Assembly: GCF_003797185.1 (NCBI RefSeq)
Contig: NZ_RKMH01000006.1
Location: 124,001 to 188,000, forward strand
Direction: 5' to 3'
Length of the DNA: 64,000 nucleotides
DNA from: Gordonia oryzae
Lineage (GTDB): Bacteria; Actinomycetota; Actinomycetes; Mycobacteriales; Mycobacteriaceae
Part shown: in pieces, positions 55,670 through 64,000 of the stretch
Position numbering within the stretch: the first letter of the stretch is position 1
Layout: each line of letters starts with the position of its first letter
Translations under genes and position numbers: made by a program
Notes under the pieces: model-generated
Database searches by the model: none
Told to the model about the DNA's origin: nothing
Seen by the model: the letters and a program-made list of their open reading frames with translations, nothing else

Positions 55670-56219
55670 ATCAGGCTGTTCGAGCCGTCCCTGCGCCGCG
55701 GCGGCAGCGGTGAGATCGAGCATCCTCACCGCAGCGGAGGCGACAAGTTCGGCGGCACACGCGGTGAGTACACCGGTCGCCCTCGACTCCTCCATGCACG
55801 GCGACTACGCACTCGGACTCGCCGATCGGCGAGCAGGCGTTTTCCCACCCCGGATGCGTTGATGACCACGCGGTGGACCGCCGACAGGTACCGCAACGTC
55901 CGAATCCCCCCGGCCGCCCGGGTGATCGGGAACGTGGCCTCCTCAACCTCGACTACGACGTACGCTTGCTCAGCGCCGCACTCTCCGCAGCGAAGAAGGC
56001 GGCCGCATTTCTCGAAATTCGCGGTTCATCCGCAACTCTGCGACCTGATGGCGCCACCGCTCCAAATCGGTCCGCTCATACATCCGCGACCTCGCACTGG
56101 CCACCGACCCGGCAACTGCTCAGGCGCAACCTCGGCTATCGCGCGCAGCCGGTGTCGATCACCACATGAGCAGCTTCACGCCGATACTTGGACGTATAGC
56201 TCTTCGGCTTTGCGCCCAT
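55670..56219 (-). mobile_element. Decayed IS3-family element (orfA plus start of orfB)
   Basis: From ATG 56219 the frame reads MGAKPKSYTSKYRREAAHVV, then IDTGCA, a typical IS3-type OrfA helix-turn-helix start. After a frameshift it becomes IAEVAPEQL, then RSRMYERTDLERWRHQVAEL, and after another NAAAFFAAESAALSKRTS to a stop at 55953, matching the KAAAFFA end of OrfA. Further minus-strand pieces VEVEEATFPITRAAGG and RSRGRPVYSPRVPPNL recall the EEANFPVTR and SRGTYGSPRVHAEL parts of OrfB. At least four frameshifts are needed. The DDE residues and ends are not visible, so it is a relic. Confidence 0.6.
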
Positions 56220-56270
56220 CACTCCATCCTCCCTTGCCAGCGTTGCGCCGGCCATCGGGATGTCCGGTGA

Positions 56271-56561
56271 ACGGGGTCAACCTCAGAACAGGGACTCATC
56301 GTCACCACCGTCACCGGACAATCCGCCACCGGTGACAACGACGGCGCTACGTCACTGTTCATCAATCCGATCACCGGAGAACCACTGGATCTCAACGTCG
56401 GCTCGCTAGCCGGGGTACGCTGGGCGGCCCGGCGGCGGGAGCGGCGATCGGAACCCTTCGCTGGCCCCATCGGCACCGCTGTTGGTGCAGGTATCGGTGC
56501 TGCGGTCGGAAGTCAGGCCGGCGCGGACGCTGCCCGGTGGATCAAGGGACTGTTTGACTGA
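56271..56561 (+). pseudogene. C-terminal fragment of glycine-zipper (effector-like) protein
   Basis: The frame is open after a TGA at 56268 and has no start codon in a plausible place. It reads EQGLIVTTVTGQSATGDNDG, ATSLFINPITGEPLDLNVGS and LAG, then VRWAARRRERRSEPF, then AGPIGTAVGAGIGAAVGSQA and GADAARWIKGLFD. The middle part is out of character; the neighbouring frame gives GTLGGPAAGAAIGTL, which joins smoothly on both sides, so two compensating one-base shifts (near 56412 and 56460) probably occurred. Such GxxxG zipper tails end many exported actinobacterial toxin-like proteins. The front of the gene is lost, perhaps to the IS relic. Confidence 0.55.
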
Positions 56562-56579
56562 CAGTAAGAGGAGAACCTA

Positions 56580-56771
56580 GTGCATCGGATGATTCGACAC
56601 CGGCAACGAAATAGGGAAAAGCCCACGTCACATCGGTCATCCGTGCAGCCGCTGTACACGTTCTCAGAATTCTTTCGGCCGTCCACTAATGTTTGGGTAC
56701 TTCAGCTGTACTCAGCCCCTACCGTTGCCGCCATTATGGCTGGTCTCATTATCGGTAGTTCTCTTCACTAG
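56580..56771 (+). CDS. Small single-helix membrane protein, low G+C
   Basis: Unrecognised 63-residue protein. The GTG at 56580 follows AAGAGGAGAA at good spacing, so it is likely translated. The first 40 residues are basic (MHRMIRHRQRNREKPTSHRS), and the end VWVLQLYSAPTVAAIMAGLI is one membrane helix. The local G+C is about 52% by hand count, well below the surroundings. It lies between the glycine-zipper fragment and a 174-codon gene on the same strand. Possible role as immunity or membrane partner of an exported effector is inference. Confidence 0.5.
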   Translation: MHRMIRHRQRNREKPTSHRSSVQPLYTFSEFFRPSTNVWVLQLYSAPTVAAIMAGLIIGSSLH

Positions 56772-56794
56772 GTCATTGTCACAGGGGAGTTCGT

Positions 56795-57319
56795 ATGAGC
56801 CTTATAGCCGTAGAGCAGGTGGCTCGCGAGTCGGGAAGTGCGGCTAGGCTTCGCGCTCCCTCCGAGACGGCCAAGGTTGCCATTCCTACAGAGTGGCGTG
56901 AAGCGGGCTCCCCTGAGGCGCATTCTGTGATGGCGAGTACGATATCTCTTCACCCGGCGCCGAAAGGTGACTTTGTTCCGAATACAGTCATCCAGTACTT
57001 TGACTTCGATTCGTATGAAACCCTGAGCTTGTCGCCAGTTGCGACCGACAAAGATATTGCGCCACTTTATCGGAGTGTTGTCTTTGGCCACCATGTATCT
57101 GACGACGGCCTACTCAGCGTCGATGAAGGGGCATTCAATCACGAAGGCCTCACACCGGCAGTCCGCAGGGTCCATCATACGTATCCCCTGCAAAGCGCGA
57201 GCAGATCGGGGTTGACCGTAATCACTTCAACAGCCCCGATAAAGGAATGGAAGGCGCTTGAACCAGATATCAGCACGATCGAATTGAATGTGCTATCTCG
57301 GGAAGGACCGCTAGGGTAA
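56795..57319 (+). CDS. Hypothetical 174-residue protein of low-G+C island
   Basis: Unrecognised soluble protein with GGGGAG before ATG 56795. Codons at third positions are often A or T, unlike neighbouring genes, and hand counts of two 60-base lines gave 48% G+C. No signal peptide is seen. The middle (FVPNTVIQYFDFDSYETLSL, then DIAPLYRSVVFGHHVSDDGL, then LTVITSTAPIKEWKALEPD) alternates strands and helices; it faintly recalls the LpqN/Mog1-like fold of actinobacteria, but I would not assign it. Its TAA overlaps the ATG of the next small gene (TAATG), so the two are coupled. Confidence 0.6.
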   Translation: MSLIAVEQVARESGSAARLRAPSETAKVAIPTEWREAGSPEAHSVMASTISLHPAPKGDFVPNTVIQYFDFDSYETLSLSPVATDKDIAPLYRSVVFGHHVSDDGLLSVDEGAFNHEGLTPAVRRVHHTYPLQSASRSGLTVITSTAPIKEWKALEPDISTIELNVLSREGPLG

Positions 57320-57423
57320 TGTCACGACTCCGTAGAGTTCTCACTGGATGGATAGGCTGGCTAATCGTCTACCCAGCCCTTGGTTTCGTTGGCGGCTTGT
57401 TGATCGGAGTGCTGTTTTTCTGA
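57319..57423 (+). CDS. 34-residue single-helix membrane peptide
   Basis: ATG 57319 overlaps the stop of the 174-codon gene as TAATG. The product MSRLRRVLTGWIGWLIVYPA, then LGFVGGLLIGVLFF, has a basic start and one continuous hydrophobic helix with GxxxG-type spacing. It would be translated by coupling. No family is recognised. The shortness lowers confidence, but sequence character and overlap are convincing. Confidence 0.5.
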   Translation: MSRLRRVLTGWIGWLIVYPALGFVGGLLIGVLFF

Positions 57424-57914
57424 TGGTGCGGATCGATTATCGGAGACCCCAACGAGACGCGAGAGGCCGCTGCGACGCATTCTAGGCAACCGTCAAACCG
57501 GAAGAGCCCAATGAGTACTTGCCGTGCATCGACATCAGTAGGGGGATCGACCCCGGCGGCGTCGGCCCCGAGGCGATTGGGCGTTGCGCCGGAGCACTGT
57601 CCGACCGGTGCGCCGAGCACCCGCATCTACCCCAGCTCCCGGCCGACGGGGCGAAACCCTCTGTGTGCGAGTAACATCACCGGATTCCGCGCGATGTTCT
57701 CCGGTCTGGGCTGTACCGGAGCCGAACAACTGCTCTTCTGTGTCATCTCGCCGGTCGTCGGCCGGTGGACGCTGAGCGCTCTGCTACAGACAGTGCCGGA
57801 GCCGCCCGGCGACGCCGCGAGCAGACGCGCCGCTGTCGTCACCCACGCCACCGCGATGGCAGACTGCACATCAGGGCGCGACGTCGGCTGACGCACGGCC
57901 CGAGAGGAGCGGAG
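57424..57914. other. Decayed stretch between island and LigD-type polymerase gene
   Basis: No intact gene. A plus-strand frame without a start (near 57488-57675) reads PEEPNEYLPCIDISRGIDPG, then GVGPEAIGRCAGALSDRC, to a TAA. It has good codon character, but I do not recognise it. The remaining open frames on both strands have poor character. G+C rises back to the window level here. Confidence 0.3.
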
Positions 57915-58904
57915 ATGGCCCCGTCGGCAGCGAGTAACGCAGGGGATCCGGTGATGCTCACCGTCGGCGAACGGTCCATCCGACTGTCGAGCCCGGACCG
58001 CATCTATTTCTCCGAGCGCGGCGAGACCAAACTCGATCTCGCTCACTACTACCTCTCCGTCGGCGACGGCATCGTGCGCGCGCTGCTGGAGCGTCCGTGC
58101 ATGCTGCACCGCTTTCCCCAAGGAGTGGACGGAAAGAAGGTGCACCAGAAGCGGATTCCGGCCGGAGCTCCCGACTGGGTGGAAACCACCGAGCTGTGGT
58201 TTCCCCGGTTCGGACGCACCGCCGACGAATTATGCGTCACCGAACTGGGCAGCGTGATCTGGGCGGTGCAGATGTCGACGGTCGAGTTCCATCCGTGGAA
58301 CTCCCGTCGTGCCGATCCCGAATCGCCCGACGAGTGGCGAATCGACCTCGATCCGATGCCCGACTGCGACTTCGCACGAATTCGCCGGGTCGCCGGCGTC
58401 GTCCACGAGGTCCTCGACGAACTCGGCATCCGCGGGTTCCCGAAAACCTCCGGCGGGCGCGGCCTGCACATCTACGTCCGGATCGTCCCGGAATGGGGTT
58501 TCCCCCAGGTCCGTCGTGCGGCACTGGCATTCGCGAAAGAGGTCGAGCGGCGCAGTCCCGCGGACGTGACGACCACCTGGTGGCGCAAGGACCGCAACCC
58601 GTCGGCGGTGTTCGTCGATTACAACCAGAATGCCCGGGACCACACGATGGCCGCGGCGTACTCGGTGCGCGGCAACCCGCGGGCGACCGTGTCGGCGCCG
58701 GTGACCTGGTCGGAGATCGCCGACGCCGAACCCGACGACTTCACCATCGCCACGATGCCTGCACGATTCGCCGAACTCGGTGACCTGCACGCCGAGATCG
58801 ACGACGTCGCCCACCGCCTCGATCACCTCCTCGAGTGGGCAGATCGCGACGAGGCTGCGGGCGAAACGACCGACGCCGCCGCCATCGTCGACCTCGACGA
58901 GTAG
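57915..58904 (+). CDS. LigD-type polymerase/primase (Prim-Pol) protein
   Basis: Stand-alone polymerase domain of the bacterial end-joining ligase D family, 329 residues, nucleus-free archaeo-eukaryal primase fold. Catalytic metal ligands are Asp144 and Asp146 (EWRIDLDPMPDCDF), with LHRFPQGVDGKKVHQKRIPA, WFPRFGRTADELCVTELGSV, GFPKTSGGRGLHIYVRI and a late FVDYNQNARDHTMAAAYSVR, all typical. No ligase or nuclease domain is attached, as in the mycobacterial stand-alone PolD proteins, which fill gaps in non-homologous end joining and base-excision repair. ATG 57915 follows GAGGAGCGGAG. Confidence 0.92.
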   Translation: MAPSAASNAGDPVMLTVGERSIRLSSPDRIYFSERGETKLDLAHYYLSVGDGIVRALLERPCMLHRFPQGVDGKKVHQKRIPAGAPDWVETTELWFPRFGRTADELCVTELGSVIWAVQMSTVEFHPWNSRRADPESPDEWRIDLDPMPDCDFARIRRVAGVVHEVLDELGIRGFPKTSGGRGLHIYVRIVPEWGFPQVRRAALAFAKEVERRSPADVTTTWWRKDRNPSAVFVDYNQNARDHTMAAAYSVRGNPRATVSAPVTWSEIADAEPDDFTIATMPARFAELGDLHAEIDDVAHRLDHLLEWADRDEAAGETTDAAAIVDLDE

Positions 58905-59334
58905 GACCCCACGGAGTGGGACGCCAGAGAGCGCTCAGAGCCGTACGCGCACAACGATTCCGGTGATGAGCGCCTCCAGCGCCCAATCGAAGGTGTCGAC
59001 CGTCAGTGTCGCCGACTCCACACTGAGCGCTTAGTGAAGAGGCTGCTCGTCGGGATCGAAGCGGGCGCGTCGGGCCTCGGCGATCACGCGTTTTTCCCAG
59101 GCGCCGGATGCCGGCGCTGCTCGTCGACCATTCACCGGTGACGAGCGTGTTGAGCGCCACCAGCGCGCGCTGCACGGTCCGGTCGCCGAGATGGCCCTGC
59201 ACGCCCTACGGGCGGACAGCCTACGTCCGGATCGGGGGCACTGGCCGGCCCGTCGATCTCCCTCGACACGTCGTGCGCGCGTCCGGTCTCGATCTGGGGG
59301 TCGGCTGGCAGCTCTATCGACCCGCGTCTCGGGA
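58905..59334. other. Decayed regulatory-gene-like region
   Basis: This 430-base gap has no intact gene. On the minus strand one frame ends AWEKRVIAEARRARFDPDEQPLH at 59031, and another ends SVESATLTVDTFDWALEALI, then TGIVVRVRL near 58940; the second resembles the C-terminus of a TetR-type regulator. The pieces may belong to one or two dead genes. No RNA element was recognised. Confidence 0.25.
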
Positions 59335-60177
59335 CTAGAGGGTGATGTCGGGTGGGAGCTGATCGCCGAGACCGGCGAAGTAGTCATCGGACCGGGTGAA
59401 GGCCAATCCCGACAACCCCTTTCCAGCGCTGACCACCGGTTCGATCGGCTCGATGGTGCGCTCGGCGTCGAGGAGATCGGCCACGGTCGTGTATCGGGCC
59501 ACCTCCGTCAACTGCGCCCACGTCGGGGGCAGCAGGAAGTGCTTACCCGCCGACCATGCGTCGATCGCGTCCTGCGCGCTCGCCCACCGGGTGACGTCGG
59601 CCTCGGTGGTCGATCCGTCCGGTTCCTGACCGGGCGGGACGGCCGCGAGGAAGAACCGGGTGTCGTAGCGGCGCTTCTCGTTGACCGGGGTGATCCAGTG
59701 CGCCAGCGGACGCAGCAGATCGGCGCGCAACGTGAGGCCGTGGGCGCGGAGAAATCCGGCGAACGACAGGGATTTGTCGACGAGGGCAGCACGGTCGTCA
59801 CGCAACGTCGCGGGGTCGGGGAACTCCGCACCCGACGACGCGAGCAGCACGCCGCACTCCTCGAACGTCTCGCGTACCGCGGCGCAGACCAGGGCCTGCG
59901 CGAGTTCGGTTGTGGTGGAGAATTGTTCGGCCCACCACTGCGGCGCGGGTCCGGTCCAGGCGAGGTCGGCGTCGCTGTCACGGGGGTCGACCCCGCCGCC
60001 CGGGAACACCGTCATGCCACCGGCGAACGCCATCTGCTTGACGCGGCGCTGCAGGAACACCTCGATCCCGCCACCGCTGTCGGCACCACCACCGCTGTTC
60101 TCGCCGCTGTCGCGCACGAGCACCACGGTCGCCGCGTCACGTAACGGCGCGGCCTGCGGTGCCGACGTCCCTGCCAT
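59335..60177 (-). CDS. Nudix hydrolase (Rv3040c-like)
   Basis: Nucleoside-diphosphate-linked pyrophosphatase of 280 residues. After an N-terminal strand region (DAATVVLVRDSGENSGGGAD), the Nudix box lies at about residues 98-112 (CAAVRETFEECGVLL), preceded by MTVFPGGGVDPRDSDAD. The arrangement with an extended loop before the RE-EE-G helix resembles CoA-type NUDT7/NUDT19 Nudix proteins, so acyl-CoA or CoA could be the substrate (inference). GGAGG precedes ATG 60177. It neighbours an ABC ATPase gene in the order of Rv3040c-Rv3041c. Confidence 0.88.
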   Translation of the reverse strand: MAGTSAPQAAPLRDAATVVLVRDSGENSGGGADSGGGIEVFLQRRVKQMAFAGGMTVFPGGGVDPRDSDADLAWTGPAPQWWAEQFSTTTELAQALVCAAVRETFEECGVLLASSGAEFPDPATLRDDRAALVDKSLSFAGFLRAHGLTLRADLLRPLAHWITPVNEKRRYDTRFFLAAVPPGQEPDGSTTEADVTRWASAQDAIDAWSAGKHFLLPPTWAQLTEVARYTTVADLLDAERTIEPIEPVVSAGKGLSGLAFTRSDDYFAGLGDQLPPDITL

Positions 60178-60294
60178 CGAAGACCTCCAACCCGTCCCGG
60201 CCGAGGTGTGTGCCGGGACACCCGTCGACACTATCGCCGGGCCGTGGCACAACCGCATCCAGGGCGGCCGATCCCGATCGACCGCGGCGACTCG

Positions 60295-61161
60295 TCAGCC
60301 GGCGGAACGCCGGTGCCCGCCGGCGCGGCGGGACCGGCGGGCGAAGAACCGGCCGTCGACCTTCGACAAGGTGATCTGCTGGCGGAACGCGGTCGACAGG
60401 TTCTTGCTCGTCAACACCTTGTTCAGCAGTCCCTGCTCCACCACGGCCCCCTCCGACAGGAGCATGGCGTGGGTGAACCCGGCGGGGATCTCCTCGACGT
60501 GGTGGGTGATGAGCACGATCGCCGGTGAGTCGGGGTCGGCGGCCAGCGCGGAGAGCCGTTCGACGAGCTCTTCACGCCCGCCCAGGTCGAGTCCGGCGGC
60601 CGGTTCGTCGAGCAACAGCAGTTCGGGATCGGTCATCAATGCCCGGGCGATGAGAACCCTCTTGCGTTCACCCTCCGACAGGGTGCCGAAAGCCCGATCG
60701 GCGAGGTGTTCGGCACCCATCGACTCCAGGGATTCGAGCGCCTGCGCCCGATCGACGTCGTCGTAGGTCTCCCGCCACCGGCCGATGACCGAATAGCCGG
60801 CGGAGATGACGACGTCGCTGACCACCTCGTCGTCGGGGATGCGGTCGGCCAGCGCCGCACTGGCCACGCCGATCCGCGTGGACAATTCGCGGACCTCGAC
60901 CTTGCCGAGTTTCTCGGCCAGCACGAAGGCGATGCCGGAACTCGGGTGCAGTTCAGCCGCGGCCATACGCAGCAGGGTGGTCTTGCCGGCACCATTAGGA
61001 CCGAGGACGACCCAGCGCTCGTCGAGTTCGACCTGCCATGTGACCGGACCGACAAGGGACGTTCCGCCGCGAACGACCGCGACGTCTCGGAAGTCGATCA
61101 ACAGGTCGGGGTCGGAGGTGGGCTCGTCGGACACGGGATCGCTGGCGGTCACGGACTCCAT
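60295..61161 (-). CDS. ABC transporter ATP-binding protein (Rv3041c-like)
   Basis: ATPase of 288 residues: Walker A GPNGAGKTT at residues 54-62, signature LSEGERKRVLIARAL, Walker B LLLLDEPAAGLDLGG and switch His in VLITHHVEEIP. The sequence resembles the YlmA/ModF-like single-domain proteins without a membrane partner gene nearby; no permease is encoded in this window beside it. The basic C-terminal tail (RRSRRAGGHRRSAG) is unusual. Transported substrate, or a non-transport role, is unknown. ATG 61161. Confidence 0.9.
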   Translation of the reverse strand: MESVTASDPVSDEPTSDPDLLIDFRDVAVVRGGTSLVGPVTWQVELDERWVVLGPNGAGKTTLLRMAAAELHPSSGIAFVLAEKLGKVEVRELSTRIGVASAALADRIPDDEVVSDVVISAGYSVIGRWRETYDDVDRAQALESLESMGAEHLADRAFGTLSEGERKRVLIARALMTDPELLLLDEPAAGLDLGGREELVERLSALAADPDSPAIVLITHHVEEIPAGFTHAMLLSEGAVVEQGLLNKVLTSKNLSTAFRQQITLSKVDGRFFARRSRRAGGHRRSAG

Positions 61162-61339
61162 CGTGCCCTACTCACCGCGCCCGTGGGCACCATCCTCGCG
61201 AGGCGTGTCCGCCCGGTGCCGGGGTCCGCCGAGGGTGCACCGACCCCGGCGTGACACCGCCGGCGCAACCGTGTGCGGGAGGACCAAAGTCGGGATCGGG
61301 CAAGGGAATAGCCACGTGCCCGACGACCTTGATCTGAGC

Positions 61340-62329
61340 ATGAGTGTGCCTCTTTCGATCCTCGACCTCGCCCAGGTGGGCACCGGCGAAACCGTCGGCC
61401 AATCGTTGGCCGCCTCGACCGACATGGCCATCCGCGCCGAGAAGTGGGGCTACGAACGCATCTGGTACGCCGAACACCACAACATGTCGTCGATCGCGTC
61501 GTCGGCGCCCGCGGTGCTGATCTCCCACATCGCGGCGCGCACCTCCACGATCCGGCTCGGCTCGGGCGGGGTGATGTTGCCCAATCACGCGCCGTTGACG
61601 ATTGCCGAGCAGTTCGGGACCCTCGGCGAGCTCTATCCCGGTCGTATCGATCTCGGGCTGGGCCGCGCGCCCGGCGGTGACCAGAACACGTTTGCAGCCT
61701 TGCGCCGTGACATGGCCGCCGCCGATCGTTTCCCGAACGACGTTCTCGAACTGCAGGGGTATCTCACCGGGCATTCGCGAGTGGCCGGGGTGAGCGCGAC
61801 GCCGGGCAACGGTACCGACGTGCCGCTCTACATCCTCGGGTCGTCGCTCTTCGGTGCGCAACTCGCCGCGGCGCTCGGCCTGCCCTACGGTTTCGCCTCG
61901 CATTTCGCGCCCGCCGCGCTGACCCAGGCGGTGCAGATCTACCGAGAGCAGTTCCGGCCGTCGGAGCAACTGGCCGAGCCGTATGTGATCGCCGGGGCCT
62001 GCGTCATCGCCGACGAGGATCCGCAGCGCGCCCGCGACCAACTCCACCAGGCCAAGCGGCATCGGGTCTCCGCGCTGTTCGGCCGGGGCGGACGCAAGTT
62101 CACCGACGAGGACGCCGATGCGATCCTGTCGATGCCACAGGGACGCCAGATCGACGAGATGCTCACCTACTGCGGTGTCGGCACCCCGGACGAGGTACGG
62201 GACTATCTCGACTGGTTCGCCGGACATGCCGACGCCGACGAGGTGATCGTCGCGTCGATCGCCCCCGACCGGCAGGTATGGCTGCAGACGCTGGAGCACC
62301 TGGCGCCGGCGCAGGTCCCGGCGAGTTGA
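61340..62329 (+). CDS. Luciferase-like (LLM-class) flavin-dependent oxidoreductase
   Basis: Flavin-dependent oxidoreductase of 329 residues in the bacterial luciferase superfamily. Strong features are LSILDLAQVGTGETVGQSLA, YAEHHNMSSIASSAPAVLIS, GSGGVMLPNHAPLTIAEQFG, GRIDLGLGRAPGGDQNTFAA, and the C-terminal CGVGTPDEVRDYLDWF. It uses reduced FMN or F420; the sequence resembles the FMN-type alkanal-monooxygenase-like group. ATG 61340 (MSVPLSILDLAQ) is chosen where homology begins. It is convergent with the DUF985 gene. Confidence 0.92.
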   Translation: MSVPLSILDLAQVGTGETVGQSLAASTDMAIRAEKWGYERIWYAEHHNMSSIASSAPAVLISHIAARTSTIRLGSGGVMLPNHAPLTIAEQFGTLGELYPGRIDLGLGRAPGGDQNTFAALRRDMAAADRFPNDVLELQGYLTGHSRVAGVSATPGNGTDVPLYILGSSLFGAQLAAALGLPYGFASHFAPAALTQAVQIYREQFRPSEQLAEPYVIAGACVIADEDPQRARDQLHQAKRHRVSALFGRGGRKFTDEDADAILSMPQGRQIDEMLTYCGVGTPDEVRDYLDWFAGHADADEVIVASIAPDRQVWLQTLEHLAPAQVPAS

Positions 62330-62335
62330 GCGCCG

Positions 62336-62808
62336 TCAGGCCAGCCGGAAGTCGGCGAACTCGAATCCGGGTACGACGACGCAACTGACCAGCGCCGCTT
62401 CTGTTCCCACGGCTCGCGCCCGCTGCCAGTGCCCCGGCGGCACGAGGGCCTGCGGCCGGTGACCGGCCTCGATGTCGGGTCCGACGACGATCGTTTCGAT
62501 GTGCGCGATGCCGGTGGGCCCGGCGCCGAGGGGCACAGCACCGTCACCGCCGAGATCGAGCTCCACCGGCGCACCGCGGTGGAACAGCCACATCTCCGCC
62601 CCGCGCACGGTGTGCCAGGCCGATTCCTCGCCGGGCAGCAGCACGAAGTAGATCGCGGTGCCCGCGGCACGGTCGCCGTCGTATCCGGGCAGCGACGCCG
62701 CCGGCAGTGTGAGTTCGCTGCGCCACGTCTCGGCGTACCAGCCGCCCTCCGGGTGAGGCGTCAGACCCAGAGGTTGCGCCCACTCCGGCAATGCCGCGTG
62801 ATCTTTCG

Positions 62809-62812
<4 letters not shown>
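62336..62812 (-). CDS. DUF985 cupin-fold protein
   Basis: Cupin-type protein of 158 residues. The N-terminus ALPEWAQPLGLTPHPEGGWY, then ETWRS, and SAWHTVRGAEMWLFHRGAPV are the DUF985 core, with putative metal-binding His residues. ETIVVGPDIEAGHRPQALVP and ALVSCVVVPGFEFADFRL complete the barrel. ATG 62812 overlaps the stop of the Pth2-like gene (ATGA). Function is unknown; some relatives bind ligands or act as isomerases. Confidence 0.87.

Positions 62813-64000
<1,188 letters not shown>

Noticed and set aside
55640-55795. 51-codon minus-strand frame (MEESRATGVLTACAAELVAS) overlapping the echA17 start
   Set aside because: Best explained as part of the decayed IS3-type OrfB rather than a separate gene.
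57627-58145. Minus-strand 172-codon frame overlapping the LigD-type gene start
   Set aside because: Half of it is antisense to a certain gene and the rest has no recognisable family.

Overview
The window is a 64 kb piece of a high-G+C actinobacterial chromosome. Gene content and gene order match, almost gene for gene, the stretch I recall as Rv2992c (gltX) to Rv3042c (serB2) of Mycobacterium tuberculosis. With the methylglucose-lipopolysaccharide-type genes, ESX-type proteins and CFP-6/LppZ-like proteins this points to the mycolic-acid order Mycobacteriales; extra genes and gene styles suggest Gordonia or a close relative (inference, not proven). No rRNA, tRNA, CRISPR array or intact mobile element was seen.

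Layout. 1-8.7 kb: 5' part of gltX, an alpha/beta-hydrolase and a fumarylacetoacetase-family gene facing a transporter, a GntR/DUF1648 regulator-membrane pair with a clear operator, leuB-serA, and a secreted serine protease. 8.7-11.5 kb: a four-gene, translationally coupled ESX-type (type VII secretion) cassette whose first gene carries a frameshift. 11.6-18.2 kb: ilvB-ilvN-ilvC, preceded by a 15-codon branched-chain leader peptide and an intrinsic terminator (an attenuator), then a CFP-6-like gene and ilvD. 18.2-30 kb: DoxX-type membrane protein, LppZ-like lipoprotein, gatB, pspC-like gene, pfkA, a NarL-type two-component pair, a secreted phospholipase A2-like protein coupled to a membrane alpha/beta-hydrolase, and gatCA. 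30-42.6 kb: ACT-domain gene, ligA, mnmA-iscS, a lipid acyltransferase pair and etfBA, with several decayed genes between them. 42.7-48.6 kb: methyltransferase, GH57 and GT4 enzymes, hexapeptide acyltransferase and PQQ-type lipoprotein, the presumed methylglucose-lipopolysaccharide cluster. 48.6-55.6 kb: an AraC regulator facing a transporter over a shared inverted repeat, two methyltransferases with in-frame tandem repeats, a DUF1023 hydrolase and an enoyl-CoA hydratase. 55.6-57.9 kb: accessory island with a decayed IS3-type element, a broken glycine-zipper effector end and three small genes at about 50% G+C. 57.9-64 kb: LigD-type polymerase, Nudix, ABC ATPase, luciferase-like oxidoreductase, cupin, Pth2-like protein and the 3' part of serB.

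How it works together: much of the window is core amino-acid metabolism (Leu, Ser, Ile/Val), tRNA amidation and thiolation, DNA ligation, glycolysis and electron transfer. Accessory material is concentrated in the ESX cassette and in the 55.6-57.9 kb island. Short overlaps (GTGA, ATGA, TGATG) link many neighbouring genes. Long hairpins with little or no U-tract close several transcription units.
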